64,000 bases of DNA from Dyadobacter luteus. GTDB taxonomy: Bacteria > Bacteroidota > Bacteroidia > Cytophagales > Spirosomataceae. The stretch lies in assembly GCF_003383615.1 (NCBI RefSeq), contig NZ_QNUL01000004.1:342458-406457 (forward strand). The letters run 5' to 3'. Positions within the stretch are counted from its first letter, which is position 1. Every line of letters begins with the position of its first letter. The translations under genes and the position numbers were made by a program. Shown one piece after another: positions 54,101 to 62,282 of this stretch. Below the pieces are notes generated by a model. It made no database searches. It worked only from the letters and a program-made list of their open reading frames with translations, and was not told where the DNA came from.

Positions 54101-54626
54101 GATCTGTGACAATCCCTTTCGTTGAATTTTTAACCAGAATACTCACCCCGATCAAAGGTTCATTGTTTTGATCTGTTACCCTTCCGCCTATAACCCTTTC
54201 GGTAAGCGGTGAGCTTGAAGGCGTTTTTACCTCTACTGGCTGTGGTCCCGCAGCAGCTGGCTGGACCTGGGTACGCAGAACAATCACCTTTGAGGTAGCT
54301 TGATAGCTGATTCCAAGAGGCCGAAGATAGCTGTCGAGCACCTGACCGATGGGTTCATTAACCACTTTCACAGAGACCTTCCGGCCTGCATCAATCAGCT
54401 TCGGACTGAAAACAAACCGGACATCAGCCTGCTTTTCGATTTGCTGCAGCAGATGACTGATTTTTTGTTCTTTCAGATTCAGATTAATTTTTCTGCTCAG
54501 AAGATCCTGAGCATGACTTTTGGCTGCAAATGCGCTTTGCAAAAAGCCGATAGCCAGAAGCATGTGTAGCAGCCCGATTTTCATAAGCCGGATCCATTGA
54601 TTGTTAGCAAATACACTTTTTTGCAT
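51162..54626 (-). CDS. susC: SusC/RagA family TonB-linked outer membrane protein with STN domain
   Basis: 1154 aa. N-terminal ~45-residue export region, STN domain (~48-110: KINLNLKEQKISHLLQQI, VVNEPIGQVLDSYLRPL) that passes ligand binding to a FecR anti-sigma, CarboxypepD-like domain (~145-225: GGRVTDQNNEPLIGVSILVK), plug (~230-350; EVLKDASSAAIYGSRGANGVILITT), and the barrel to YSFGINIGL. It transports oligosaccharide with TonB energy. The STN domain links it to the ECF/FecR pair directly upstream. Confidence 0.97.
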   Translation of the reverse strand: MQKSVFANNQWIRLMKIGLLHMLLAIGFLQSAFAAKSHAQDLLSRKINLNLKEQKISHLLQQIEKQADVRFVFSPKLIDAGRKVSVKVVNEPIGQVLDSYLRPLGISYQATSKVIVLRTQVQPAAAGPQPVEVKTPSSSPLTERVIGGRVTDQNNEPLIGVSILVKNSTKGIVTDQDGKYSLSVVDEENAVLVFSFIGFVGQEVSVGKQSVINVTLQNDLQNLNEVLVVGYGTQKKADITGSVGTVKIDKEIAGRPAAEVGQALYGQISGVQVITANGRPGTSTSIQVRGINSVSAGSTPLIVVDGLPTPNYDLNLINPAIIESIEVLKDASSAAIYGSRGANGVILITTKKGKSGHAKLDLNFVSGLQQVIDKIPVMNSAEYAQASIDAAQNGWIKSGGDPSAPNTLAARKQYKYTWPAAFDNPENLVNTDWQDEIYSVTPINKLDLSVSGGSDKSAYLVSAGFVKQKGIIQTSEYSKYTLGLNTNTKVTNWLEIGGSVNLALDHEQEPFNRIAEWAVQYPSIYPVYSANGYLGAPANQPGFENYNAILFRPQNGHPLYRITDDIHHRRFNALGNAFAAIKLLPGLNFKSALNYFYNRTDDNTYAARDHQLGPAYYTEGSMSVANARTLNFTYQNLLTYDKTIGNHNVSVLLGAEYNSSNYYYTLQERRGYDNDELKALSAGRTVFQSMDNKNKSALISYFGRVNYNFKEKYLLSASLRTDGSSRFAPNNKWGLFPAVSAGWVVSQEDFLQSVPQISQLKIRASYGFTGNDRFDDYRWIGSVQQGRVAFGSTLGASYYPSAITNPDLQWERTQQFNIGVDLGILSNRINLEADFYRSVSDGLLLDVPVPVVSGFTSVFKNIGKLENKGIELGITTHNISKGSFKWSTKFNISGNRNQLLALGPDNAPMIFTPAVFSGMQKINQVGSPIFSYYGYEYAGVYKNQGEIDADPAHYSTATPGDGRYKDVNADGKLDANDRTLIGNYNPDFIWGLTNNFSFKGIDLSFLLQGVQGNDVLDENIHRSLLYHEGRNYYKSAVNRWRSEAEPGDGYHYKLSVDQNGYEKTPSSYWIQDGSYFRLKSLTLGYTFAAAVLEKIKVSSLRIYLTGQNLFTHKNIPVYDPENFSGDMTDASRRGVNANPYPTAKVYSFGINIGL

Positions 54627-54723
54627 ACCTTTAAGGGGTTTTGTTATGGTAGAACATGTAATAAAACTTACCGAAAGAGTCTGCAGATCGTCGAAAATTC
54701 ACAGACTATTCGGGCAACATAGG

Positions 54724-54750
54724 GCCGGTGTTGTTGCAAGCAACGCCGGC
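54724..54750. terminator. Hairpin between the FecR and susC genes
   Basis: GCCGGTGTTG (54724-54733) and CAACGCCGGC (54741-54750) pair with one G-U over a 7-nt loop, in the 190-bp gap. No T-tract. It could separate the regulatory genes from the strongly expressed susC operon, with partial termination. Confidence 0.5.
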
Positions 54751-54816
54751 TTTAACTTGATATAGTGTCTTGTTGAGTTGTTTGAAAATGCTTTGTGCAG
54801 GTCTTATTCTTTGGGG

Positions 54817-55872
54817 TCAACAACCCTGACCTGTAACGGTAATCTGGTTTTCGTTGATTGTGTAGGATGCGTTGATGGCAAGACAAATTGCATCCAGCTT
54901 TTCGAGCAGATGTAAATCGGTCAGGTTAGCCATTACAGCGCAATTGCTCAATTTCTGTTGATCGAAGTCGATGACGATCCCGTAGGATTTACTGAGTTTT
55001 TCAAAGAGTTCAGATACAGGTATCTCCATTAGCTGCTCATCCTGAACAGCAGGTCCCTGCTTTAAAATACTTTTTTGAAAGCTGTTGTCATTTTTTGCCA
55101 GTTGTAGCTGTTGATTGGCCTGCAGAAGGCTTACAGGCTTGGTTAACCTATCTTCTTTGTCTTGCTTGTATACAGCCACTTTGCCTGTTTTTACCAAAAC
55201 TGTTACCCTTTCATCGTGCTCAAATGCCCGGATATTAAAACTGGTCCCCAGTACCTTTGTCACAGAGCCGCCCGCATGAACGAAAAAGGGTTTTTCAGGA
55301 TTTTTGCTGATCTCAAAAAAAGCTTCACCCACCAGATTCAGTTCTCTTTTATGTGCTTCAAAGGTGATAGGATAGGTAATATAACTGCCCGGTTTAAGGA
55401 CTACAGCGCTACCATCCTGCAGACGGATAAGTTTTGCCACTGCAGTGTTATTCTCTTTGCGAACCATCTGCACGCTGTTCGCAGCAGCGGAAGGTTTATT
55501 CAAGATCATTTTGCCCAGCATAAACAGTCCTATAATGACGGTAACAGATGCGGCAATTCTTGTAAGTATGGATACAGGGACAATCCGGGAAGCTCGCCGG
55601 GTCTTGCGGGAGGTTACAGATAATATCTGCTCAACAGCCTGCTGGAATTCTTGCTCAGTGAGTGATACGTTGGCGATTCCAACTGAGCGGATAACATCCT
55701 GCGCTTCACAGAATAGCTCTGCTTTCTGGGGATGCGACTGTATCAAGGAATTCAGTTCGAGCTGCTGTGCACTGGTCGGATTCAGTGTTATTTGTCTGAA
55801 ACTGTCGTCTGACAAAAGCTGCTCAAGTGAATAATTCAGATACTTGTCCATGTCTTTGGTTTTTTCTTTCAA
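54817..55872 (-). CDS. FecR family anti-sigma factor
   Basis: 351 aa. N-terminal cytoplasmic domain (~1-100) that would hold the ECF sigma, one transmembrane helix (~103-125: ILTRIAASVTVIIGLFMLG), then the FecR domain (~150-260: LQDGSAVVLKPGSYITYP, GEAFFEISKNPEKPFFVHAGGSVTKVLGTSFNIRAF) and the C-terminal DUF4974-like tail (ELFEKLSKSYGIVIDF) that would touch the SusC STN domain. 65 bp after the sigma gene. Confidence 0.95.
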   Translation of the reverse strand: MKEKTKDMDKYLNYSLEQLLSDDSFRQITLNPTSAQQLELNSLIQSHPQKAELFCEAQDVIRSVGIANVSLTEQEFQQAVEQILSVTSRKTRRASRIVPVSILTRIAASVTVIIGLFMLGKMILNKPSAAANSVQMVRKENNTAVAKLIRLQDGSAVVLKPGSYITYPITFEAHKRELNLVGEAFFEISKNPEKPFFVHAGGSVTKVLGTSFNIRAFEHDERVTVLVKTGKVAVYKQDKEDRLTKPVSLLQANQQLQLAKNDNSFQKSILKQGPAVQDEQLMEIPVSELFEKLSKSYGIVIDFDQQKLSNCAVMANLTDLHLLEKLDAICLAINASYTINENQITVTGQGC

Positions 55873-55937
55873 ACCCCATTAGACACAAGGTCGGGACACA
55901 TACCCTGTTTGCAGGAAAAAAAATCAAAAAAAGTATA

Positions 55938-56534
55938 TTATTGTTGAAATGCCAGACTCAGAATGATTCCTGAGAGATGGTAACTTGCAGAAATCCAGTT
56001 GTTTTTGATATGGGTAAAAGATTTTTGCAAAAAGTTGGATACAGACTGTGGGGTAATCTGCATCACCTCGGCAATCTGGTTACGATCAAGTTCCTGAAAA
56101 AAGCGCAGGTAAATCACCTCCTTTTGCCTGTCGGGCAGTGTGTTAAGCATAGCTGCGATTTTTTCAGACAGAAACATGTTTTTCTCGTTTTCTATCAGTG
56201 TTTGCTCGACGTTAAATATAGGGTCAAAAACAGAGTCGGGCTCAATATTATTGAATTCGATCAGCTCATGTTGAACCTTGCGGTGGATTCGCCGGCGCAG
56301 TGAAGCGAGCAAATAAGCTCTGACAGGAATGGTGCTATCCAGGTTGTGGCGCTTTTCCCAGACATTTAAAAATACATCCTGAATACAATCCTTTACCAGG
56401 TCTTTGTTTTTATTAAACTTCGAACCATACTGAAACATCAGCGGGTAGGTTTGGCCTACCAGCGTTTCATATGCTATGGAATTACCTGCAATAAACGAAT
56501 GCCATAATTCCTCTTCAGATAGAGTTTGGGGCAT
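55938..56534 (-). CDS. ECF RNA polymerase sigma factor
   Basis: 198 aa. Region 2 (~25-95: YGSKFNKNKDLVKDCIQDVFLNVWEKR) and region 4 (~130-185: LPDRQKEVIYLRFFQELDRNQIAEVMQITPQSVSNFLQKSF), the typical Bacteroidota glycan-uptake ECF sigma. It directs transcription of the susC operon when FecR lets go of it. First gene of the regulatory pair; a TATATTTG box lies upstream. Confidence 0.95.
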   Translation of the reverse strand: MPQTLSEEELWHSFIAGNSIAYETLVGQTYPLMFQYGSKFNKNKDLVKDCIQDVFLNVWEKRHNLDSTIPVRAYLLASLRRRIHRKVQHELIEFNNIEPDSVFDPIFNVEQTLIENEKNMFLSEKIAAMLNTLPDRQKEVIYLRFFQELDRNQIAEVMQITPQSVSNFLQKSFTHIKNNWISASYHLSGIILSLAFQQ

Positions 56535-56584
56535 GAACTTGTATTTAGCGATAACTTAAATGCCGGAATAGATATCCCGAATCG

Positions 56585-56592
56585 CAAATATA
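56585..56592 (-). promoter_or_regulatory. Bacteroidota -7 box (TATATTTG) upstream of the ECF sigma gene
   Basis: On the minus strand TATATTTG, matching TAnnTTTG, lies 51 bp before the sigma ATG. No clear -33 TTG element is visible. The remaining 250 bp to the divergent gene at 56845 shows no other feature. Confidence 0.4.
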
Positions 56593-56844
56593 TACATTAA
56601 GTTATATTCCCCATAGAATTTATAGAGTATAAAAGAACAATTTGCTTGTTAGCGAATAAATCTACCTTGTTTAGCAGAGCATTGCGGTTTTTAGATTATA
56701 CTGAATCCCGGTAAATGATCCAGCGAAAAGAATCAGAGATAAATCGTGCTAATGCCTGGCAGCAGCCTTGATAGGGTGTAAAAGAGTATTCAGACAGGTT
56801 GTTTACTTTTTTAGTATCTTTACTCAGCAGGTTATCTTTTAATT

Positions 56845-57273
56845 ATGAGACTTGAAGACGAAATAGCTATCAATCAGTTCGCTCAGTCAGTCCGGTCAAT
56901 AGACGACTTGCTAGCCTCATTTTCAAATTTGGAAGAAAATAGCAAGCGCACAGTTTTGGGTTTTTTATGTAATTTGATATGGCAATCCAAGCCAGTTGAT
57001 TCAGATGTCAGATTAGCTATTGAGGGTAGTGCTCTCAAACCTACATTTACTCCTTGCGTGCTTCTGCTCACTCACCGTTTGGTAATTGGGTTACCTAAAG
57101 TTATAGATTTACCTGATAGCGAGCTCAGAAAGAGCTATATTCTGCTGCTGCATCTTTTTAAAATAGCCTATTTACGCCGGTTTGAAGAGGAAAAAGGATT
57201 TTCTGAGAAATGGTGGTATGCCGATCTTTCGGATATTGGATTCGTAAAATCTTTATTAACTACAGGTGATTAA
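56845..57273 (+). CDS. DUF5958 family protein
   Basis: 142 aa. EIAINQFAQSVRSI, ALKPTFTPCVLLLTHRL, LRKSYILLLHLFKIAYLRR and KWWYADLSD are marks of the DUF5958 family as I recall it, a small helical family from Bacteroidota without an assigned role. No signal or membrane segment. Monocistronic or with the HD gene 87 bp downstream. Confidence 0.75.
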   Translation: MRLEDEIAINQFAQSVRSIDDLLASFSNLEENSKRTVLGFLCNLIWQSKPVDSDVRLAIEGSALKPTFTPCVLLLTHRLVIGLPKVIDLPDSELRKSYILLLHLFKIAYLRRFEEEKGFSEKWWYADLSDIGFVKSLLTTGD

Positions 57274-57360
57274 TTGAATTAGAGTGGCAACTGTAAGGAA
57301 GCAGAAAATTTGTGGCCTTATCTTTTCACGATAACCCAGGATATTTCTATAATCAAAGTC

Positions 57361-58335
57361 ATGACCTATCAAGATTTCGTCTACGGTCAGATCGAAATTG
57401 ACCAGCCCGTTTTGAATGCGCTTATAAGCACTGCTAGTATGCAGCGGCTTAAAGGTATTTTACAACATGGGATTACCGGGTTTTTAGGAATTACCAAGCC
57501 AATTACGCGTTTTGAACATTCAGTTGGAGCTATGCTTTTGGTCCGCCACTCTCAAGCTCCGCTGACCGAGCAGATTGCCGCGGTGCTGCATGATGTGAGC
57601 CACACTGCTTTTTCGCACGTAACAGATCATGTTTTCTGCACACCAGCCGGGGAGAGTTTTCATGAAATCATGAAACAGACATTCTTGGCTCAATCGGATA
57701 TTGCCCAAGTGCTTGCAGATTACGGATATGACTGGCGCGATTTGCTCGACGATTCGGTTTATCCGATCTTGGAGCAGCCTTCACCGTTGCTTTGTGCCGA
57801 CCGTTTAGATTATTTCTTTCGGGATAGTCTTGCTTTGGAGATAATAACAGGCCAGCAGGTCATTTATATACTTTCGCATCTGGTGATCCGGGAAAAACAA
57901 ATTGTCGTCAATGACCTTGTCGCTGCGCGGCTTTTGGCACAAGCCTATATGAAGACAGACCAACAATGCTGGTCGAGCCTGCAGGCGATTGGCTTGTACG
58001 AACAAACAGCGAGTGCAATTCGCAGAGCTCTCCAAATAGCTGTGATACAAGAATCAGACGTCTGGGGAACTGATCAGGAATTCTGGGATAAACTAAATGC
58101 TTCAGAAGATGTCATTTTAAAGGATCAATTATCCAGACTGTCTTCCAAAGCCCTTTTTGTGGAAAGCGCAGAAAGCCCTGATTTTGTGCTCACTCCTAAA
58201 ATTCGCACTGTTGATCCTTTGGTTTTAGTAGAAGGTAAACTGGCCCCTCTGTCGGTCTTCGATTCATCTTATTTGCAGCTTCGAGAAACATATCTGAACG
58301 AAAAGAACAGACCTTTGGCTCTTCAACAGGTGTAA
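57361..58335 (+). CDS. HD domain phosphohydrolase
   Basis: 324 aa from ATG 57361 (a TTG at 57310 would add 17 residues). Residues ~38-160 carry the HD-superfamily metal pattern: RFEHSVGAMLLVRH (His), LHDVSHTAFSHVTDH (His-Asp), and CADRLDYFFRD (~157-167, Asp). The sequence is close to dGTPase-like/YdhJ-type HD proteins. Cytosolic, probably a nucleotide phosphohydrolase. Followed directly by a conjugation-gene relic. Confidence 0.88.
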   Translation: MTYQDFVYGQIEIDQPVLNALISTASMQRLKGILQHGITGFLGITKPITRFEHSVGAMLLVRHSQAPLTEQIAAVLHDVSHTAFSHVTDHVFCTPAGESFHEIMKQTFLAQSDIAQVLADYGYDWRDLLDDSVYPILEQPSPLLCADRLDYFFRDSLALEIITGQQVIYILSHLVIREKQIVVNDLVAARLLAQAYMKTDQQCWSSLQAIGLYEQTASAIRRALQIAVIQESDVWGTDQEFWDKLNASEDVILKDQLSRLSSKALFVESAESPDFVLTPKIRTVDPLVLVEGKLAPLSVFDSSYLQLRETYLNEKNRPLALQQV

Positions 58336-58340
58336 TTCTT

Positions 58341-58729
58341 TTGGCGCAAAAGATGCAGATCTACAGAGCTGTTTTGTCGCTGTATGTGAACCGCTTGGTG
58401 AAGCCTATGAACCAAAAGGATAAGCTGAAAATTAGTTCTGTCTTCGGTCAAGTTGCGATAATTTATCTCAATAATATGGATAGTTTGATTAGTACCGTTC
58501 GGAGTAATAAGGTGGCTACGACTCTGGGCATTCAGGATTTTAGTCAACTCAAAAAAATCATGGGCGCGGGAATGCCGATGTAATCATGAATATCGTCGGC
58601 AATATTTCCTCTGGTCAGGTAACAGGCGATATGGCTAAACAGCTGTCTAAACGCTTTGGGAAAATTATCAGCAAATCCCAACAGCTTGATTCTGCCGTGC
58701 TGCCGTCTTCCCGGAAACTTTTAAAATGA
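58341..58729 (+). pseudogene. Relic of a MobC/TraG-type conjugative coupling protein
   Basis: Frame one (58341-58583) reads IYRAVLSLYVNRLVKPMNQK and YLNNMDSLISTVRSNKVATTLGIQDFSQLKK, the C-terminal region of Bacteroidota MobC (VirD4/TraG-like) proteins. The frame shifts near 58560-58580 and continues in another frame from ATG 58586 as MNIVGNISSGQVTGDMAKQLSKRFGKI. The family stretch usually between RFGKI and the SAVP-like motif is missing (here ISKSQQLDSAVLPSS), an internal deletion. No other transfer genes are near. A fossil of an integrative element. Confidence 0.75.
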
Positions 58730-58861
58730 AGATAGGAGAGTAGGCTGGGAATTTACTTAGAGGGCTTATTCCTAACAGTGTAACGCATCTGAATAAACGC
58801 TTCGTGGATCAACAACCGGCATTTATTCAGATGCTGCCCAGGTCTATGGGAATAGGCTTAA

Positions 58862-59104
58862 CTAACGCCGGGAAAACAAGCTAATGATGAACAGCAGAAG
58901 CCATCCGCCAAGCGCGGCGATCACGATATGGCCAAAAAGTCCTGTTCCGCCAATTCCTATTTTTGCAGCTATCCAGCCGCCCAGGACTGACCCTACAATA
59001 CCAACAATGATATTACCGATTAGTCCAAAACCCCAGCCTTTGAAAAGAATGCCGGCAAGCCAACCGGATACTGCCCCAATCAACAGGAAATACAAAAGAT
59101 CCAT
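58862..59104 (-). CDS. GlsB/YeaQ/YmgE family small membrane protein
   Basis: 80 aa. Three hydrophobic helices with small-residue motifs: LLIGAVSGWLAGILFKGWGFGL, NIIVGIVGSVLGGWIAAKIGIGG and HIVIAALGGWLLLFIISLF, ending RR. Family members are inner-membrane stress proteins of unknown activity. Alone, minus strand. Confidence 0.93.
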   Translation of the reverse strand: MDLLYFLLIGAVSGWLAGILFKGWGFGLIGNIIVGIVGSVLGGWIAAKIGIGGTGLFGHIVIAALGGWLLLFIISLFSRR

Positions 59105-59499
59105 AAGGAAAATGTTTAGATGGTTTAATTGAAAAAGTTGAGTTTTTTATTGAATAGAGTTTCGAAACTATCGTTACTTGCGCAGCCAGGTTATGGCGGA
59201 CTTTGCAAACCATACTATCAATCCTGGTATCAAACTTAGAGATTCTAATCTTGATATGCTGTCAGTTTAGAATTGATTCTATCGTTAGAAGAACCGTAAT
59301 TCTAATGCTCTTAGCTCTTCTTTGAAAAGAGATAGATCAGACCGGATAACGATTATGGATGGAGCTATAGGTTGTTAAACCGGCAATCCAGTATCATGAA
59401 GGCTATGTAGCAGGCAAAAAACTGAACGGATCATTGTATCGCTTGCAATGTCTTTCGGGAGTTGCAGTCAGATGCCCGACTGCAACTCCCGAAAAAACC
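59105..59499. other. Intergenic region ending in a 14-bp perfect hairpin
   Basis: 395 bp without a gene. CGGGAGTTGCAGTC (59456-59469) pairs perfectly with GACTGCAACTCCCG (59478-59491) over an 8-nt loop. It directly follows (9 bp after) the minus-strand stop of the C1q-like gene, so it is probably its terminator, though no T-tract follows on that strand. Confidence 0.6.
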
Positions 59500-60327
59500 T
59501 TACAGCTCTGTAACCGTAAATCCTGAAAAGAGGTCATTTCGGATAGTAGCCTGCCCTTCGGATGCTCCGTCACCGGCTACGATTTGCAGTGCCCGTAGTT
59601 TTATTGATTCGGTGCCGGCAGTTGCAGTGAAGACCATTTGAATGCTGCCGGAGCTTCCCGTCCCCGGGTTGTAATGTCCGAACAATTCTGCCTTCGCTGA
59701 GATATCCAGTGGCTGGTTGTCAGCGGCATTTACTACTCCGAACAATATAGAGCCAAAAGTTCCGAAAGTATTATTGAATTGTGCGCAGTGTAAGTTAGCT
59801 GTAATCAGGTAGGTTTTACCCACCGTTAAGTTGGCTACACCGGTTGCGGTATTATAGGGAATTGTGTTGTTTGTCTTGATGACTCCATCTGGAATAATAT
59901 CGACGCCGGTAGCAACACCCTGGGAATTGGCTGTTCTGGCTACTGCTAGAAATTGTCTGGGCGCAGTGCCCTCTGTAACAACCACATCTCCGGATGCATT
60001 TACACCCAATATAGCAGCTCCTGCTGTAGTTGGACTCACATTGGTCAGGTTGGTAAATCTTAACCCGGATTGATTCACTCCATCGGACTTGATCTCCAGC
60101 TTATTTCCAGGTGCGGAAGTCCCTACACCCATATTGCCGTTTTCTTTCTGAATGACGGTTTTGTTTCCGGTGACGGCTTCTACTTCCAAATGTAGATTTT
60201 CACCAATGACAGTAGGGTTGGAGCCGATCTTGATCTGCGCTGCAACATAAGAGACATGGCCTGATAGAGAAAGGATGCCAACCAGTAAGTAGAGGTTTTT
60301 CTTGAAACTGAAATGTTTCGTGAGCAT
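59500..60327 (-). CDS. Exported protein with C1q/TNF-like C-terminal domain
   Basis: 275 aa, signal peptide (to ~30, YVAAQ). After the signal comes IKIGSNPTVIGENLHLEVEA and a GNMGVGTSAPGNKLEI segment, a beta-repeat typical of secreted Bacteroidota proteins. The last ~120 residues (TVGKTYLITANLHC, FGSILFGVVNAADN, GFTVTEL) resemble a C1q/TNF jelly roll. No T9SS sorting domain. It shares its N-terminus with three other genes in the next 4 kb. Surface or extracellular role; ligand unknown. Confidence 0.8.
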   Translation of the reverse strand: MLTKHFSFKKNLYLLVGILSLSGHVSYVAAQIKIGSNPTVIGENLHLEVEAVTGNKTVIQKENGNMGVGTSAPGNKLEIKSDGVNQSGLRFTNLTNVSPTTAGAAILGVNASGDVVVTEGTAPRQFLAVARTANSQGVATGVDIIPDGVIKTNNTIPYNTATGVANLTVGKTYLITANLHCAQFNNTFGTFGSILFGVVNAADNQPLDISAKAELFGHYNPGTGSSGSIQMVFTATAGTESIKLRALQIVAGDGASEGQATIRNDLFSGFTVTEL

Positions 60328-60639
60328 GTGTAATTTAGTTTAAATTGTGAAAGGTGTAAATAAGTTCGGATTAGTAAAATCAGGTATAAATTAATCACCT
60401 GGTCAATGATTTGATTGACAGGGTTTTGAAAGTACGCAACAAATGTAAATAGAGTAAGCCGCATTAATTTCGCAGTTATTCTGGTGATTGGTTAGAATTG
60501 ATTCTGTATCGCTTCTGTAGTGTTTTAGATCATTTGCCAAAGCTTACAAAGCAACAAAAGACTTTTAGTATCAACTGAAATAGAAGTGGAGAAAGGTGAG
60601 CTGATTATAACAGCACTTAAAAATGGAGCGAGCTGAACG

Positions 60640-60680
60640 AAAAAAATCTCCCCGCAAGACTTATTCGCAGGGAGAAAAAA
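60640..60680 (-). terminator. Terminator of the 60733 gene
   Basis: On the minus strand the stem TCTCCC-C-GC / GC-A-GGGAGA (one mismatch) is followed by TTTTTTT at 60646-60640. It lies 58 bp after the stop. The rest of the gap up to the 59500-60327 gene has no gene. Confidence 0.75.
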
Positions 60681-60732
60681 ATGAAATGCTTTTCCAGTTG
60701 CTCTTTGGAGGCAAGAAGTAGTTGGGAAAATG

Positions 60733-61434
60733 TCAGAACATCTTGACGATGGATAGAAAGGCATTTTTGACAACAACGTATTGCGCAGGTCCTCCATCAT
60801 AGTTAACAGTAACATAAATATCAACTACAGAACCAGCTGGTAGATATGCCTGCCAGAACGAGGATAGAACTGGGCCAGTCTTATCATCTATGTTCAGGTA
60901 ATTATTGAAAACTTGCCATGGGTGCAGGTAAAATACGACATCGGTAGTACGAGGGAAAGGCAATGTGCCAACTATTCCTGCGCCGGCAAAAACTCTGTAA
61001 TAACCACTTTCCTGTATAGTATATTGCTTAGTAGCAGGATTGTAGCCGGGCAGGGAGCCAGGCCTCACCGCCAATGGAATACGATCTTTAAGTACGTTGA
61101 ATGTGCCCTCCCAACCAGTCACTACGTATGGATCCGGTCCCTGTTCACCCACAAAGACTGTCTCTTCAACACGAATTGCTGCTGGTGGAGTCCATGTTGC
61201 AACTCCATTGGCATCTGAGGTCAGGATCCTGCCTGCCCCTTGCGAACCATCCGCAACAGTCATTTTTCCGTTTGTTTTGTTAATACTGATTTTATTCCCG
61301 GTAGTTGAGCTCTCTACTTCAAGATTGTTTGCAGGATCAATTACAGTTGGGTTAGCTCCTATCTTGACCTGTCCAAATGAAGAAAATGACAGGATGAATA
61401 TTGTAAAAAACAATAAAATTGTAGTGTGTCTCAT
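60733..61434 (-). CDS. Exported protein, C1q-like; paralogue of neighbours
   Basis: 233 aa. Signal peptide (~1-22), then QVKIGANPTVIDPANNLEVE and GKMTVADGSQGAGRILTSDANGVATW, then a beta-sandwich (YTIQESGYYRVFAGAGIVG, LPAGSVVDIYVTVNYDGG). Very similar in design to the 61563 gene, with which it is in tandem. Likely a secreted adhesin-like or matrix protein. No catalytic motif. Confidence 0.8.
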   Translation of the reverse strand: MRHTTILLFFTIFILSFSSFGQVKIGANPTVIDPANNLEVESSTTGNKISINKTNGKMTVADGSQGAGRILTSDANGVATWTPPAAIRVEETVFVGEQGPDPYVVTGWEGTFNVLKDRIPLAVRPGSLPGYNPATKQYTIQESGYYRVFAGAGIVGTLPFPRTTDVVFYLHPWQVFNNYLNIDDKTGPVLSSFWQAYLPAGSVVDIYVTVNYDGGPAQYVVVKNAFLSIVKMF

Positions 61435-61474
61435 TAGTTTAAGTTTTAAAGTGTGATATGAAATGTAAAGTCTG

Positions 61475-61520
61475 TCACTTTGATGAAGGCAAATTCTGCA
61501 AGTGCCTTCATCAAAGCGAC
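61475..61520. terminator. Perfect 14-bp hairpin after the 61563 gene
   Basis: CTTTGATGAAGGCA (61478-61491) pairs with TGCCTTCATCAAAG (61503-61516); GTC/GAC extends the outer end across a one-base mismatch. It stands 42 bp after the stop on the minus strand, between the two tandem paralogues. Confidence 0.7.
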
Positions 61521-61562
61521 AAATTGGATTCTTGCTTGCTCTCTGTTAATGTCAATATGAGC

Positions 61563-62282
61563 TTAATAAGCAAGTTTAACAATAGTCAGATATCCCTTGT
61601 CTACCTCCACCTCCTGAGTGGAGCCACCTGGTATGCTGGATACTGACGTTACAGTAACACTTACCAGTTCACCGGCTGCGAGGTAGCCATCCCAAACCAC
61701 AGATAATACTGGCCCAACGACATTGTTGATACCATCATAAGTATTCAGGGTTCGGAAGGGGAAAAGACACACTGTCGCAACCGTTGTCTGAGGTGGAGCT
61801 GAGGTGCCGTTCAAAGCTGCTCCGGCAAAAATCCGGTAGTTACCACTTTCTTGTATTGTATATTGTTTTGTGTTAGAGTCGTAGCCAGGAGATGATCCTA
61901 GTACAGAGACCAGCGGTATCCGATCCTTTACAGCATTGAATACATTATTCCAGTTTGTAATAGTATATTTCTGCGATGACTGCCTACCAACGAAAACAGT
62001 CTTGTCTATTTGCAGTTGGCTTGGTGTTTGCCAGCTTGCTCCACCCTGCGCGTCAGAGGTCAATACTTTACCTGTGCCTTGTGTGCCATCCGCCACAGTT
62101 AGCTGGCCTGACGTTTTATCTACTTTTAATTTTCTTCCTGTCGTGGATGCTTCTACTTCCAGATTGGAGGTGCTTTCAATCGTAGTTGGGTTCGTTCCAA
62201 TTTTTACTTGCCCAAAGCCAGTAAGAGAAATAGCAAAAAAGCTAATAATCAAATAAGTTTTAAGTAGTGTGGATTTTCTCAT
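61563..62282 (-). CDS. Exported protein, C1q-like; paralogue of neighbours
   Basis: 239 aa. Signal peptide (~1-24, LTGFGQ). QVKIGTNPTTIESTSNLEVE and GQLTVADGTQGTGKVLTSDAQGGASW, then the same beta-sandwich design as the 60733 gene (YTIQESGNYRIFAGAALNG; AGELVSVTVTSVS). The two genes clearly duplicated recently enough to keep the same length and order of blocks. Confidence 0.8.
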   Translation of the reverse strand: MRKSTLLKTYLIISFFAISLTGFGQVKIGTNPTTIESTSNLEVEASTTGRKLKVDKTSGQLTVADGTQGTGKVLTSDAQGGASWQTPSQLQIDKTVFVGRQSSQKYTITNWNNVFNAVKDRIPLVSVLGSSPGYDSNTKQYTIQESGNYRIFAGAALNGTSAPPQTTVATVCLFPFRTLNTYDGINNVVGPVLSVVWDGYLAAGELVSVTVTSVSSIPGGSTQEVEVDKGYLTIVKLAY

